Assembly (NCBI GenBank): GCA_944739405.2 | Contig: OX123197.2 | Coordinates: forward strand, 59,496,047-59,560,046 | DNA from: Euclidia mi | Lineage: Eukaryota > Arthropoda > Insecta > Lepidoptera > Erebidae | Length of the DNA stretch: 64,000 nt | Direction of reading: 5' to 3' | The notes under the pieces: generated by a model | What the model was told of the DNA's origin: nothing | Seen by the model: only the letters and a program-made list of their open reading frames with translations | Databases searched by the model: none | Program-made: the position numbers and the translations under genes | Part shown: piece by piece, positions 52,766 through 64,000 of the stretch | How positions within the stretch are numbered: the first letter of the stretch is position 1 | Layout: each line of letters opens with the position of its first letter

Positions 52766-55700
52766 TTGGCTTGGGACCCTAAGATCTTGGTGGGAACCCT
52801 ATGCACCCATAAACATAAACCCTATGCACCCGTAAACATTTTAATTGATAATTATATTTATATTTGTCTATTGATTTGACTTCAAAACTGATGGTAAGCT
52901 GTTGTTAAATTGTTATAGCTGTAGCAATGTCTCGTAACCTAGATGTGCACTTGATCGGCTTCAAGCTGAAAGGCTTTTCAAGCTCTGAATATAGGACCTA
53001 CCAGTAAACAAGGAAAGAAAAACTTGAGAGACAAGGAGTCGCACATATAACACAACAAAGGCAGGAGGTACCGAACCATCTTTTATAAATTGCTAAACCT
53101 ACGTATAAGGATAGTATCGTTATCCTATCGGTTGTTTTAGATGGAATTGGAGAGGGTGAGATTATTGGAAGAGATTTTCAATTTGTTACCATGTAATTAG
53201 ATACCCTTATAAATAGAACACTTAAATCGAAAATACAAGGACAATTACTAATACTAACATACAATTGGTTTTTTTTAAGTTTAAAATTCAAGTATTACAT
53301 TCAGAAATATTCTATCATATACACACATAGCATTTAAGACGGCGGGTGTCTTTTTATCTAACACAAATAGTTTGAATTGCAGAATGTATTTCAATTAAAT
53401 AAATGTCCGTCGTATGTAGCAACGTTAGCATAATTGCAAGAATGCCGGATAACTTTGACTTGTTGCGTTCACAACTATCGTAAGCCTGAACAAATATTTC
53501 TATTACTAAAATGTGTGCACTTTTGTAAGTAATCTTCGTCAGTCTTATTGTTATGGTATTGCCGATATAGCATCATAATAAATTAGATAAGGTAAAAAAT
53601 GGCGTAGGCTGTCGTCAAAATAAATGTTATTTAGTGTAATAATTTTACTATATCATTGATGATCATTTTTACTGCTGAGCTGGCAGAAGTGTATTATAAC
53701 TTATAAACACACTCATTTCTCACACTTAGTTCCTCAATATATAAGTACTTATATATGTATAGACAAATTTCACCCAGAATGTAATCGTATTCATAACACA
53801 TTAATGGCCGTTCTCAATATTTTAGTTAATATTATAATGTGTCAATATTTCATAACGCGGTCCAATCACGCAATTTATTTGTCACTATTTTCCTGTTGGT
53901 AGAAACTTTTCCTCCGACTACAAAAGTATGGGAGGAAATGGATTTCCCCTTCTTTCTTTGCTCGTATATATCATAGAATTATTGTAAAGAGAAAAGTTTT
54001 GTTTATCTTATAATAATATATACAGTTGCGTACTAGTGTTCTTTTATGTGGTGGGTTGCTAAAATATATATAAATGATATTATGCTAAAGTAATAAAGTA
54101 GTAGGGCTTTTTGAACATGCTATCTGTAGCAATAAGTACCCACTCATCCATTAGGTATCTTCATAACATAACTTGAACTAAAGAACACAAAGTATTTCAA
54201 ATATAAACTCATTTAAAATTATATAGGTAGTCACATCATTTTGTACATTAACAATGTTTACAATTTATATGCAATATTACTGAATTACCCATAAAGTTAT
54301 ATGCATCATAATATTTTATTAATTTAATTATTTATCATAATAACGTGTGACTTTACGATAATGGATGAATGTTTGCTACTCTTTGTCACGATAACTACTT
54401 AGCAAATTTTTATGAAACTTTGCAGGAATATAGCATAATATACTTACTTCAGAATAGCACGTCGGCTTTTTGTCCCGAGAACCAACAGCAGCGCGGGTGA
54501 AGTCGCGGTTATGAGCTAGTATAAATAAAGTATACAAAATAACCGAAAAAAATAATTATAAAAGAAACGAGGAATACAATGTAACAAGCTTGCAATATAA
54601 GTATAACGGAGTAACAAAGACGTAAATATACAGCTCTGTCTAGTCGCCTTGTCATGTCTAGATTAAATGGGCCAATGTCGTTGCAATTTCATCACAACAA
54701 CGCTGAAAATAAGATGGTTCTCTCGTTTAGGAGGCTGCATTTGATACTCATTTGAAAAAAATTGAAGTAAGTAAGGATTTGAACAGGTATATATTTTGAC
54801 GTAAAGGTAGAGTATAGGTAGTTGTAGTAAGTACTAACGAACTACCTCCTCCCAGCCGCTGTCAGAGTTCTTCTATGTTCCTTCGGCAAGGGTAGCAACA
54901 ACTTCATTGTGCTGTTACTGTATATAACTATGCCACTGCTGGGCCTTTTCACCATAAGAAGAGCCAGATCATCCACTTCGTCAGTTCAGTCGCCAGACTA
55001 CGCATGTTTTAAGAGAATAATAAAACTTGTATTATTCAATTGGTTAGTAAATCAAAAAGCATTATTGGCAATAACTAGCCTTCTCCCACGGCTCCACTCA
55101 CGTTGGATCATTATCCCACTTGGGAGAATTGCCAAAAATCCTCTCTTAGACTCTCCAAGGAACATACATACCCATCTTCATCATCAATAGTTTTGATTGT
55201 AGGTTGTCTGTCAGTCAGTTAGTAACACAAGTAAGTTAGAGATAGTGATTGATAGTATAATTAGATCTACATCGTTCTAATATCAGATTTTCACATAATC
55301 CTTGAAGAGGTCATAGAATTGTGAAACATTTCTACGGGAAGAAAGTTCATTTTGATTTTGGGTATACTTGGACATATATTTGTTTTAAAAATACGTTGTA
55401 AATAGAAAGCGATTTCAAAATTAATATTGTAGTATATGCTGGGAAAACACAGTCGAAAGATTGTAAAACCTTTTAGAATAAACATTTATCCCCTATTTTA
55501 AACAATGTTTTAATATGTATTCATGTTCTAGCCACTGTTCTCTGGAATTTTCTTTATCATAAATACATTTTCAATAGTATGTGGAACTCGGAGTCGCTTT
55601 TATTTACTTTGAAATGTGGAAATTCCTACCCACGGAAATGTACCTGGGATTTCTGAAATAACTTTGCCAGGACTGGATGCCATATGTGGATATGTGGCTA

Positions 55701-57160
55701 CTTATATGGAAGTTTCTCACATTCCTGTAGAGATCGGGGACTTTAATACTTTATGGCTTTTTCCAAAGTTTAACAAAGTTTACTAAAGGGGGTTACTTGC
55801 AAGGGTATGTATAAGACTTTTGCGTTATTGACTGACTGATCATCAACGAACAGTCGAAATTACTGGGCCGCAAGAAGCTGATTTTTGGCATGTTGGTTTC
55901 TTTGGGAGTGTAGAGTTGCATTAAGAGAAGATTTTTGGAAATTCCTACCTTAAGGGGTAAAATCCGTGGGACGAGACATGGGAGAAATCTTAATATACCT
56001 AATAAGTATAAAATAACAAAGATTAAAATTATAACCTTTCTGACTTCCATTTGAAACATACACTTGTACGAAGCTAAAACTTTTTCTAGTTTTCGTTATT
56101 CCGTACAACAGCACAAGTCTGTCTCTCAGTTCTATCTCTTCAAAGGTATTTAAACGTGAATACGTACTTATGTATGAAACAGACATAAACATGACATATT
56201 TTCACTAAACCTTTACCACAATTTCAACGTACAAGGTCAGGGGTAACTTAATACAAAGGGTGAAGTCCCTTAGCGACCGACGCACTCTTTGTGACCCTAA
56301 CCTGTCCGACTCGGGATCTTCCGACCAATCGTTAGAGCCGCGACTTTTATGAATATTTTGAAGAACTTGAATCAGTGATGATTCTGTTGTCCATGTAAAA
56401 GATAGAAAGGGAAGGTAAACTGTTAATAAGAGGATTAATTATATTTAGTTAATGTGTGGCCAACTCAGTTGTCGAGAGTCGATTAGCCAACTTATGGATG
56501 GAACATTTTGAAAATAAAGCCATTGCTATTGCCCCATCTAGTGTGAAGATTTAGAAACGGTACGAGCACGACATCAGTTATTGTCGAAGCTTTCAGACCA
56601 CCCAAAGCCCTCTGACATGGATCAGGACATCCTAACGACCCCATTCCCGAGACAGGAAACGGGACGGACAGCTTTACTGTGCGCTCTGATGTAAACGCCA
56701 CACGTGGTCACTCATCCAAGTGGCAATTTGAGCAAGCGTCTACAGTCCCACTGTTGGGAAAAGGTCTCCCTTATACACTTACACGCGCCTTTGTCATGTG
56801 CCAAGCTGATTTTACACTTACCAAAGTAATCTAGATCTGTGCCAGATATTAAGCTTTATATTGTTCACATCTTCTAAATGCCTCCATCAAACCTCGCCAG
56901 GAACAAGTTTAGACTAAAAGATCAGATTGTACGGTAACGTTTCTTCGAACGCTTGTAAAGTAATCGTAATCACTACTTTCAACTCATGCATAATGTATGT
57001 ATTGCTTTGGATGGTAAAAACAAAGTACAAAGTCACAGTGAACATCTTATGTACGTTGAAGGCACTTCTCAAATGAAGCGGTTGTACTGAATACTTTTCA
57101 ACTCTCGCGTTGTTTACATATACTGATAAGTATTTATGTAATAGGCTACTTTACTATTAG
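52766..57160. other. Long AT-rich stretch without recognised gene
   Basis: No coding region could be supported on either strand. Repeat-like phrases: 'gcgcgggtgaagtcgcgg...gctagta' near 54495 and 'ctacagtcccactgttggga' near 56738, both typical lepidopteran repeat ends. Could contain introns or regulatory DNA of a host gene outside the window. Confidence 0.4.
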
Positions 57161-57331
57161 ACTGCACGGTTGGCGTAGTCATTTAAGCGGTCGTCTCGCC
57201 GCTTGAGAATGCGTGTATGTTCGATTCCCACACGATACAACACTTTGTGTGATCCATTTTGTTCCGTTATAGGTGTTTATTGTATCGTTTAGTTGTGTGT
57301 TTGTAATGTCGCGCGCGACACAGGATTTATT
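57161..57331 (+). mobile_element. tRNA-derived SINE (family B)
   Basis: Plus-strand copy: 'cacggttggcgtagtcattt', box B 'tgttcgattccca', body to 'gcgcgcgacacaggattta'. This completes the orientation set of family B. Confidence 0.72.
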
Positions 57332-57348
57332 AGGATAAATTTTAAAAT

Positions 57349-57400
57349 TGTTTTAAAATACAACTGCCACACTAGGGTGTGGCAGTTGTATTTTAAAACA
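57349..57400. repeat. Perfect 24-bp inverted repeat (hairpin)
   Basis: Arms 57349-57372 and 57377-57400 are exact reverse complements ('tgttttaaaatacaactgcc' outward) with loop 'tagg'. It lies 18 bases after SINE B. It could be a foldback remnant or could fold as an RNA hairpin. Confidence 0.85.
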
Positions 57401-57951
57401 TAATGAAAAAAAATCTCAATAGCAAAATTATTTGAAAAGAAATGTCCTTCTTATTGAAGCTGGTTAAAAAGAAAAGACAAAGAAAGGCACATATTGGGAG
57501 TAAACTCGGATTTTGTGTAAGAATAAATAAGTATTTATTCCCTATCAGTCTGATTCAAAATATAAATTTGTTTTTAACATTTACTGTATTTATCAACCCA
57601 CAATTTAATTGTGAAATTTCACGGAAATGCCAAAAGAATCCAAAGAGTATTCTTTTAGAAATAAACAATTACGTGTATACAATTATATTTAAAAAGGTCA
57701 CTAATTTTGAGTAAAGATGAGCTAAAATCTACAAATTATATAAATAATTAAATTAATATTGCCGTGAAATTGTTGAAGGGCTTTTATTTTTTACTACGTG
57801 CCGACTTCAAATTTAGATAGGGAATTGACGGTAGTTGTTTGAATCTCCATGCGGTGTGTCCATTAACTGAATAATTGCAAGTCTATAATTTAAGTATTTT
57901 AAGAGCGGACGTTATACTTTTTAAAAGTTAAAAATAAGATCTCTTGGGAAC
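57401..57951. other. Stretch without recognised gene
   Basis: The open frame at 57442-57714 is Lys/Ile/Asn-rich as expected of random AT-rich DNA. No domain recognised. Confidence 0.4.
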
Positions 57952-58288
57952 TAAGGCAGCGATAGCTTAGTGGAGAGACCAACAGAAAGCCACACTGAAG
58001 TTCGGGAACTCCAACCCATAGCGCGCATCAGTGACTCTTCCAAGTAAGGTGTATTTAGATAGTTGATAATAATTTATCACTTATTAAAGTTGCAGAAAGA
58101 CATCGTGAGAAAACCTGCATGTATGAGAGTTCTCCATAATGCTCTCGAAAGACATGCGAAGTCTGCCTAGTCGAGCACATGGCGAGCATATTGGATACGA
58201 GCCTGTTCACATGATAAGATATATGTATAACCTTACCCAGCTCATCATCTTAACGGGCCTGGGCCCAGCAGTGGGACAGATTATCAAG
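57952..58288 (+). mobile_element. SINE (family C)
   Basis: Head 'ggcagcgatagcttagtgga' is tRNA-like (box A); a degraded box B lies near 58000. The body has 'catcgtgagaaaacctgcat', 'gagagttctccataatg', and the end 'acgggcctgggcccagcagt'. These are standard landmarks of a lepidopteran SINE with a retroposon-derived tail. Confidence 0.7.
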
Positions 58289-59871
58289 AAGTTGCATACA
58301 ATGTAAATCGTATGGCAATTCTGATGTCACTAAATCAGTTAGTGTGTTGAATTTTGGTTAGAGACAATCCCGTATAAATCGATCTGTGGTTACGTCCAAT
58401 GTGCAGAATAGGATGCACTAAAACCGAAATCGATTACATATAGTCGCCGGCTAGATCCTAATCGCATTTGACAGGCAAATGGATGGTGACTTTAATCAGC
58501 CACGAATCTTAACCCATCCCATGAAGATCATGTATGATTCATGGGATCATTGATTCATTCATTGTGTCTCCTGTTGGACAGGGAATGTATTAAATCCTTT
58601 GTTTTTATTGACAAGAAATTGTTCCATAATAAAGTACCTGCTTTGGCATTTCATACGTTTTGATTGGAACAAAACTATCGCAAAAGCGGAAAGACATACC
58701 ACTGTAGAATATTAAGTTTTTCACAGAAAATAATTGGCAAATATCGATAGGCGATATAACTCAACGAATTAATTTTTTTCGCTTTTTAGAAGATTGCCTG
58801 CATTTTTGCAATAAACCACAGTACTAATAATAACTCAGTGCAGGTTGTGCACTTGTTTAAGCAGAAGGCACATGGAATAACTACAAACTGTAGCCAAACA
58901 AAGATAAATGCTCGCGTGATGTGCATGCAAGGACTGTTAGCTATGCTGTGTAAATCTATCTTTGAAGCATCCCTAGGTGTACTAATAGGCGGGATTTTTT
59001 GTAAAAGCACTGTCAGTCAGATCATATTACTCATATTTAAATTGTTTCCCAGAGCCCAAAATTAGCACTTATGCTTAAAAATTCAAGCAATGTATTCAAA
59101 GAAAGTTACTGCCATATTTAAAACATATCAACAGCATCAAATACATCTTCCTTAATGAAACTACATCCAACAAAAAGAGACAGTATCTTATCTAGACAAT
59201 AAAAACAAAATTCCGCAACGAGAGTCGCCCGCTGAATGCAAATCGGGTATCAGAGTTAAGGAGCTTTATACATAAACTTATTGCATATCTTTGCATATAC
59301 TATGTATTCAATTATGTTTGGGTGTTTCGAAGAAGGTAGGTCACAAAGTTTACAGGTGAGATACTTTTATGTAAGCTAGCTTTTGTGATAAAGTTTTTAC
59401 ATACATACACAATACATACTCACGCCAGTTTCCAGAAGGGGTAGGCAGAGACTGATGGCTACTTTTTATTTTACTAAATTTAATACCGTCACGCTAAGTA
59501 AACTAAAAACGATTATTGGTATTCCCAAATCATCTTTACTTACTTTAAATTTTGTGTTATTATTCAGAATTCTTTGTAGTTAATGTCGCAATGTTAATGC
59601 TGCATAGCCTAAGGAAAATACAAAGTTTATTTTCTACTTACTTTTTACTAGTGAAGGTCGTTGACATGATTCGCTTTAAGCAAGCCACATACACATACAT
59701 ACTTACATAAGAGGCTTTATTTATTATGTACCTAATAATTGTACGTTTTTATGATGTGACAATAACGCTTTACTTACGAACTTACTTTATGTGTGAACTA
59801 GAAGTGGATTCACGTCGATAATGCAAATATTAAGGTCAATTCTCGTATTTTATCTGATATCTACACTGTAG
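58289..59871. other. Stretch without recognised gene
   Basis: No supported gene. A SINE A tail scrap ('cagaaggggtaggcagagac') lies near 59432. Two short open frames overlap on opposite strands near 58786-59065 without family resemblance. Confidence 0.4.
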
Positions 59872-60122
59872 ACTGCCTCGTTGGTCCAGCGGCATAAATG
59901 TGCGCGTGGGATTGGGAGGTCTCGGGTTCGATTCCCAGATCGGGCAAAGTGTTATTGGGTTTTTCCGTTAGGAAATTCTCAGAAGCTGCTCGGAGTCTGG
60001 TAATGTGCCCGGTACGGCACTAGGCTCGCCCCCTATTACGTGGGACCTAAATATTCATGGCGAAATGTGGGTGTTATATCACACCTCTGCCTACCCCTTC
60101 GGGGATACAAGCGTGAGTCTAA
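59872..60122 (+). mobile_element. tRNA-derived SINE (family A), full length
   Basis: Head 'gcctcgttggtccagcggca', box B 'gggttcgattccc', body 'ctaggctcgccccctattac', end 'ctctgcctaccccttcgggg' and 'ataaaaaaaa' tail. One of the best preserved family A copies here. Confidence 0.85.
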
Positions 60123-60267
60123 ATAAAAAAAAATAATCTTCACTGTATTTTGAACGAATTAACATAAAAAAAAGTTTTCAATAGACGCACAATTGGTATT
60201 CCGCTAACTTGATGGCATTCTATAGTTCGAGGCTTACACATATTTTGATAGGTACTTTGTTAATATT

Positions 60268-60866
60268 CCCCCCCCGTGGGATCTCCACCTTGTCGTGGTG
60301 GGGGGGCTCAGTAACCGTGGATTGGTCACCCGCGGTGAAGCTAAGAGGGATCCAGGAGGGGACGCTCCGCGTGGGCTTGGAGGGGCCTGCGCAGGATGCG
60401 TCCAACGGTGCGGGTGCGGGGGACAGTTCTGTCTGTCCCTCGCAGTCGCGTGCGGTCGCGGGAGGAGAGGCGTGTCGGTGTTGCGTTGCCGCGCGCCCTA
60501 TCTCCCGCGACCAAATGGGGACGCACCATTCGATGCGTCGCGCTGGGGCCGCAGAGGAAGAGGAGATGCGGTGTTGCGTTGCCGTCCTCCCTATCCTCTG
60601 CGGCCGCTGGGCGTTTTGGCGGCGGAGTCCAACACCTTAATCCGTCGCCAAGGGGGTTTTGTTCGGGGCCCGCCTCACCATCTGGCGGGCCAATACCCGT
60701 CGGAGGGTGGCGACGAGTGCTTAGGTGATGCCCCACCCTCCGACGCACGGGTACATGGCGGCAGTCGAGGTGGTTTTTAGTGGAAACACCACATACTCCG
60801 GCTCTTATTTCCCCCAAGAGTCGGAGATCCGAAGGGATTTTCCACCTCGTAAAACAAAAAAAAAAA
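60268..60866 (+). mobile_element. GC-rich retroposed unit with poly(A) and long target duplication
   Basis: 599 bp between perfect 17-bp duplications 'ggtactttgttaatatt' (60251-60267 and 60867-60883). Starts with a C run and 'gtgggatctccaccttgtcg', ends 'ttttccacctcgtaaaacaaaaaaa'. It is strongly GC-rich against AT-rich flanks, and open in several frames for that reason rather than coding. Poly(A) and the long duplication show target-primed retroposition. Ends resemble those of lepidopteran R1/Jockey-type elements, so it may be an internally deleted or SINE-like derivative. Confidence 0.75.
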
Positions 60867-60949
60867 GGTACTTTGTTAATATTATAATTTTAAAACTGGC
60901 CCTGAGATTTTAACGCCAAGTCCCAAACACAAATTGAGTACCTTTAACC

Positions 60950-61228
60950 AATGGGATACCGTTGTTTCAAGAAGGCATTTCTACTACCCTCTCACACGTT
61001 AAGTAACAGTACCGAAACTGTTGCGTTTCGTTCGGTCAGTGAGAGTGCCGGAGGCCCCATCTCCTATTCCATCTCCCTCATCCCACTCCTCCTCCCATCC
61101 TTTCTCCTTACCCAAAGGGCGGCAACACACTTGTCACTCTTCAGGTGTTGTTTGTGTCCATGGGCGACGGTAATTGTTTACCATCAAGCGATCCGTCTGC
61201 TCGTTTGCCGCTTATGACATAAAAAAAA
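60950..61228 (+). repeat. Lepidopteran retroposon 3' end repeat
   Basis: 'gcggcaacacacttgtcact', 'tgtgtccatgggcgacggt', 'ttaccatcaagcgatccgtc' and 'tgctcgtttgccgctta', followed by an A run. This phrase set is a familiar lepidopteran retroposon 3' end. The open frame over it is incidental. Confidence 0.6.
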
Positions 61229-61744
61229 CCGTGCATTTTAATACAGACACCTAACCTTTAATAGATAATAAAGTGAACATAGAAATCAGAGGAACGGATG
61301 CGTTCATAATACAATCTAACGTTTGCATCATGAATAGCAAGAACACTATTAATCAACATAAGTAAGGTATGCAAATTCGGATTCACGGTTAGTACCGGGC
61401 TTTATATATAAATTTATTGCATATTTTTGCATAAACTACGCGGTATTAAAACTATGTTTAAGAGAGGCTATTGTCATAGAACGACTAACGTAATTACTGT
61501 GGAAAGCTTAGCGAGGGAAATGAGAAATATGCTGGAATATATTTTATTTCATTGTAAATAAGTATACATTTTCTTTTAAGTTTGGAATAATCTGATAATG
61601 CAGGTATTTCCAGCTTGCATAATTATATATCATCGCTAAGTTGACATTTCGGGATACAAGATCCGAGGAGGTTTATTTCACACAACCTTGCCAACAAATC
61701 CGACACCAAAGGTTTGCAGCATAGATTAGACAACGTCTGCCGTA
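61229..61744. other. Stretch without recognised gene
   Basis: AT-rich, no recognised feature. Confidence 0.4.
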
Positions 61745-61990
61745 TCATCATATCACCCGAAACACGTCCACTGCAGGACATAAGCCTCCCCCAAGGTTCA
61801 CCACATGGACCGATTCTGATAGCCACCCCCATCCATCCGCTGCCCGCGATCCCAACAAGATCGTCAGTTCACCTTGCGTGGCCGCCACTCCAGAGCCTTT
61901 CTGCTCCATTGGCCATCGGTTCTTCTGGCTATGTGGACTGCCCACTGCCACTTCAGCTTGCCTGTCGTATACACTACCAATAATCTAAGA
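61745..61990 (-). pseudogene. RTE-type reverse transcriptase, C-terminal fragment
   Basis: On the minus strand it reads GKLKWQWAVHIARRTDGQWS then RKALEWRPR, the C-terminal 'LKWQWAGHIARR' block of lepidopteran RTE elements. In a shifted frame it continues LGSRAADGWG and the tail equivalent to 'gccccaaggttcaccac'. At least one frameshift and a stop are present. About 80 codons remain. A different RTE family from that at 1946. Confidence 0.7.
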
Positions 61991-62487
61991 ATTAAAATAT
62001 ATATTTCTTTATTCATGAAGTTATCATAGCTTAAACAGCCTAACAGAAACAAAGTATAAAAACACAACAGCAATATACATTCGCAAACCGTAAAAACGCA
62101 CGTCCCAGCCATCCGGAAAAGATGCTCAGTTCACAAAATGTGCAAACGTATTTAATTTTACAAAACTAATTTCGCTCTCTCGGAAGACAGACGAACAGAA
62201 GCTACCTTCCTTGCACTAATTACCATACTTCAGCTTAAAGTAATTTACCAGTACTTTCTTTTATAATTAAGTGCTTTTTACTAACGCTTGTGAAGATTGG
62301 AGATAATAATATACACGTCTCCACTTCATGCTTCATCTGCAGTTAGTGAAAATGTGATGATTTGTTCGTACTGACTTCTTTGTACCCAATGATAGTACTG
62401 TTTTAAGTAAGTTTCGATATTCTTTGAGGAAATAGGCTACACCAATTTCAAAGCTATCTTCTAATAAGCCTAATTATAGAGTTAAGT
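61991..62487. other. Stretch without recognised gene
   Basis: AT-rich, no recognised feature. Confidence 0.4.
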
Positions 62488-62660
62488 ACCTCTGAATAAA
62501 CTGACACTAGTCTAAACCATAGAATATCGCTATCCCTTTGGGTTTGGGCGGTTAGCCAGGCAGCCGCTCAGTGGATAAGTTTATATATTATTCAGTCAAA
62601 TCCAGTTAGACTTGTGAGTGGATCCCGAGTTACAACTGGGCTAACGTTAAGGCGATGATG
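62488..62660 (+). repeat. SINE-like repeat (family D)
   Basis: 'aataaactgacactagtcta', 'agaatatcgctatccctttg', 'tcaaatccagttagact' and 'gctaacgttaaggcgatgat'. Same order as 50296-50486. Confidence 0.65.
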
Positions 62661-64000
62661 ATTCTGATAAATTGAGTACCGAATTTTGACGACATTTACT
62701 TAAACATATTACGGACAATGTAATAACAAGACAATAACAAACAGACAATAGCAAAACTTTAATGGTCACAAAACACATCTTGATATGTGCATTGTATGAT
62801 TTGTGTGGATTTCTTGTTTATTGTGATAAAAGCATGGTCGCACATGGCTTTGCCGCCGTCGATCATATTATTAGGATGCACGGTAAAACTCGAATGAGTT
62901 TGTTTTTGCATCACAAGTAAACGTTAATTGAGTATTGTTATTATGTTGTAAATAAATAAATTAAAAAAAAGAAAAAAATCCGACATTGGCACTGCAACGT
63001 ACTAGTGTAATATTAGAACTTTGTATTATGTTTATGAACTCTGCAGCGAGAGCAGTAGGATGTCACTAGATGTATATTTGAAATGCAAAGATACATGTAG
63101 TGACATCTACTGACCAACAAAGGATCTAAGACCGTATGGTGCCAAAATACTATTTCTAAGTAATGAGGTCGCGACAACGCACAGCCAAAAGCCTAGCCAG
63201 CGCCCAGTTAGGGCGCAAAAAGATGAAATTTGGCAAATATGTTCCTTGAGAAACGTAGGGGCGTACTAACAAGGGATTTGCCAAAATTCCTACGTGATCA
63301 GGCCGAAACAGGTAAATAAGAAAATAACGAACGGGCCGGTGAAGCGATAAGTTCCTGATTATCCGCGAGACGGTTGTCTACCAGACACGTCTTAGTCAAA
63401 CGGGAAAAATCCTCTCTTTGAATGCAGCTCGAAATGCTTCATTTATCCAAAACCAGTCTAGATATTTTGAACTGCAGCGGGTCTGAAATGATTACATATT
63501 TTCATCAAAATTATTTCTTTGGATCCGGAATAAAATATACCATATCTCCAAATCTGGTCTATTTTTGGACTTCGGCAAGTCTGGAACGATCACACATTCT
63601 CATCAGAAAATATTTTCATCAAGTGCAGTAGAATCACATATCGTCCCAAACTATAATATTTTAGTTTTAAACTTCAAACTTTAAACTCATTTATTGCGAA
63701 AATGGGTACAGTTGTGGTGTCAAAAATACATAATATAGAAATGGTCTCTCCATAATCGGCCCGAAAGCATGCAATGTAAAAATACAATATTCAAATTAAA
63801 TAATTATCTTGATACAAACATTCGATTTAAAACGGGTTTCGTGCAACGTATTAACGTAAATTACTTCGATGACAATGATTAAATTAATAATATCAATAAT
63901 AATAATAATTAACTTTAAAATAAATTTTATAACAATGTCAATATTAATATAAATAATACTTATAAGTAATGTCAATTAAAACATTAGAAATGATTATGTC
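62661..64000. other. Stretch without recognised gene
   Basis: AT-rich to the window end, finishing in (aat)n-rich sequence near 63890-63910. No coding region supported. Confidence 0.4.

Noticed and set aside
60295..60817. Protein genes of 110-161 codons on both strands
   Set aside because: Several overlapping frames are open at once because of high GC; no domain, and the unit is a retroposed repeat.

Overview
The window looks like a piece of a moth or butterfly (Lepidoptera) genome that is almost entirely transposable elements and their remains. The evidence is the repeat content: tRNA-derived SINEs with bodies seen across Lepidoptera, a repeat beginning with 'agggttccgtacc', the 'gaagtcggtt' repeat, RTE-, Jockey- and CR1-type retroposons, Ty3/Gypsy and BEL/Pao elements, a FLYWCH-type MULE and THAP-bearing P-like elements. 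No intact host gene was recognised. The background is AT-rich, and the few GC-rich islands are retroelement bodies (36.0-41.7 kb, 42.1-45.2 kb, 60.3-60.9 kb). Species cannot be told from the sequence alone.

Layout. 1-3314 is a composite dispersed repeat holding SINEs, two RTE-like 3' ends and a MITE. 3747-4310 is the reverse-strand 3' end of a non-LTR element (called NLR-A here) joined to one end of a Harbinger-like element. 4343-4889 and 12370-14142 are two halves of one degenerate retroelement (RT plus a likely restriction-like endonuclease). The 7.5 kb between them contains a complete MULE (5289-7385, 170-bp terminal inverted repeats, 8-bp target duplication) and a P-like element (7519-9333, 8-bp duplication). 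A nearly intact CsRn1-type Gypsy element (14143-19477) with a small extra membrane-protein ORF lies directly behind the 3' half. From 19490 to 33960 stretches one NLR-A copy broken into pieces by a CR1/L2-like element (NLR-B, 20.6-25.4 kb), a small reverse-strand retroposon tail (NLR-C, 25858-26247), a 4.8 kb block that itself holds a SINE, a second endonuclease-retroelement fragment and a second P-like copy (29556-31370), and a Harbinger-like element with MADF remains (32934-33727).

From 34493 to 47212 lies a second copy of the 1-3314 repeat. It is split by a 9958-bp BEL/Pao element (35394-45351), whose 3' LTR is in turn split by a 5'-truncated Jockey-type element (NLR-D, 42116-45199). Because the two copies of the composite repeat differ by whole insertions, each supplies the empty site for insertions in the other, which gives very clean boundaries. 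From 47.2 kb to the end the window is low-density AT-rich DNA with SINEs, retroposon tails, a GC-rich retroposed unit with a 17-bp duplication (60268-60866) and an RTE fragment (61745-61990).

The parts do not act together as a pathway. The logic is insertion into insertion. By the few LTR and TIR differences and perfect target duplications, the youngest events are the MULE, Gypsy, BEL, NLR-D and the 60.3 kb unit. Every large element carries at least one frameshift or nonsense codon, so none is clearly autonomous; the MULE (one TAG) and the Gypsy element (one TAG, one frameshift) come closest.
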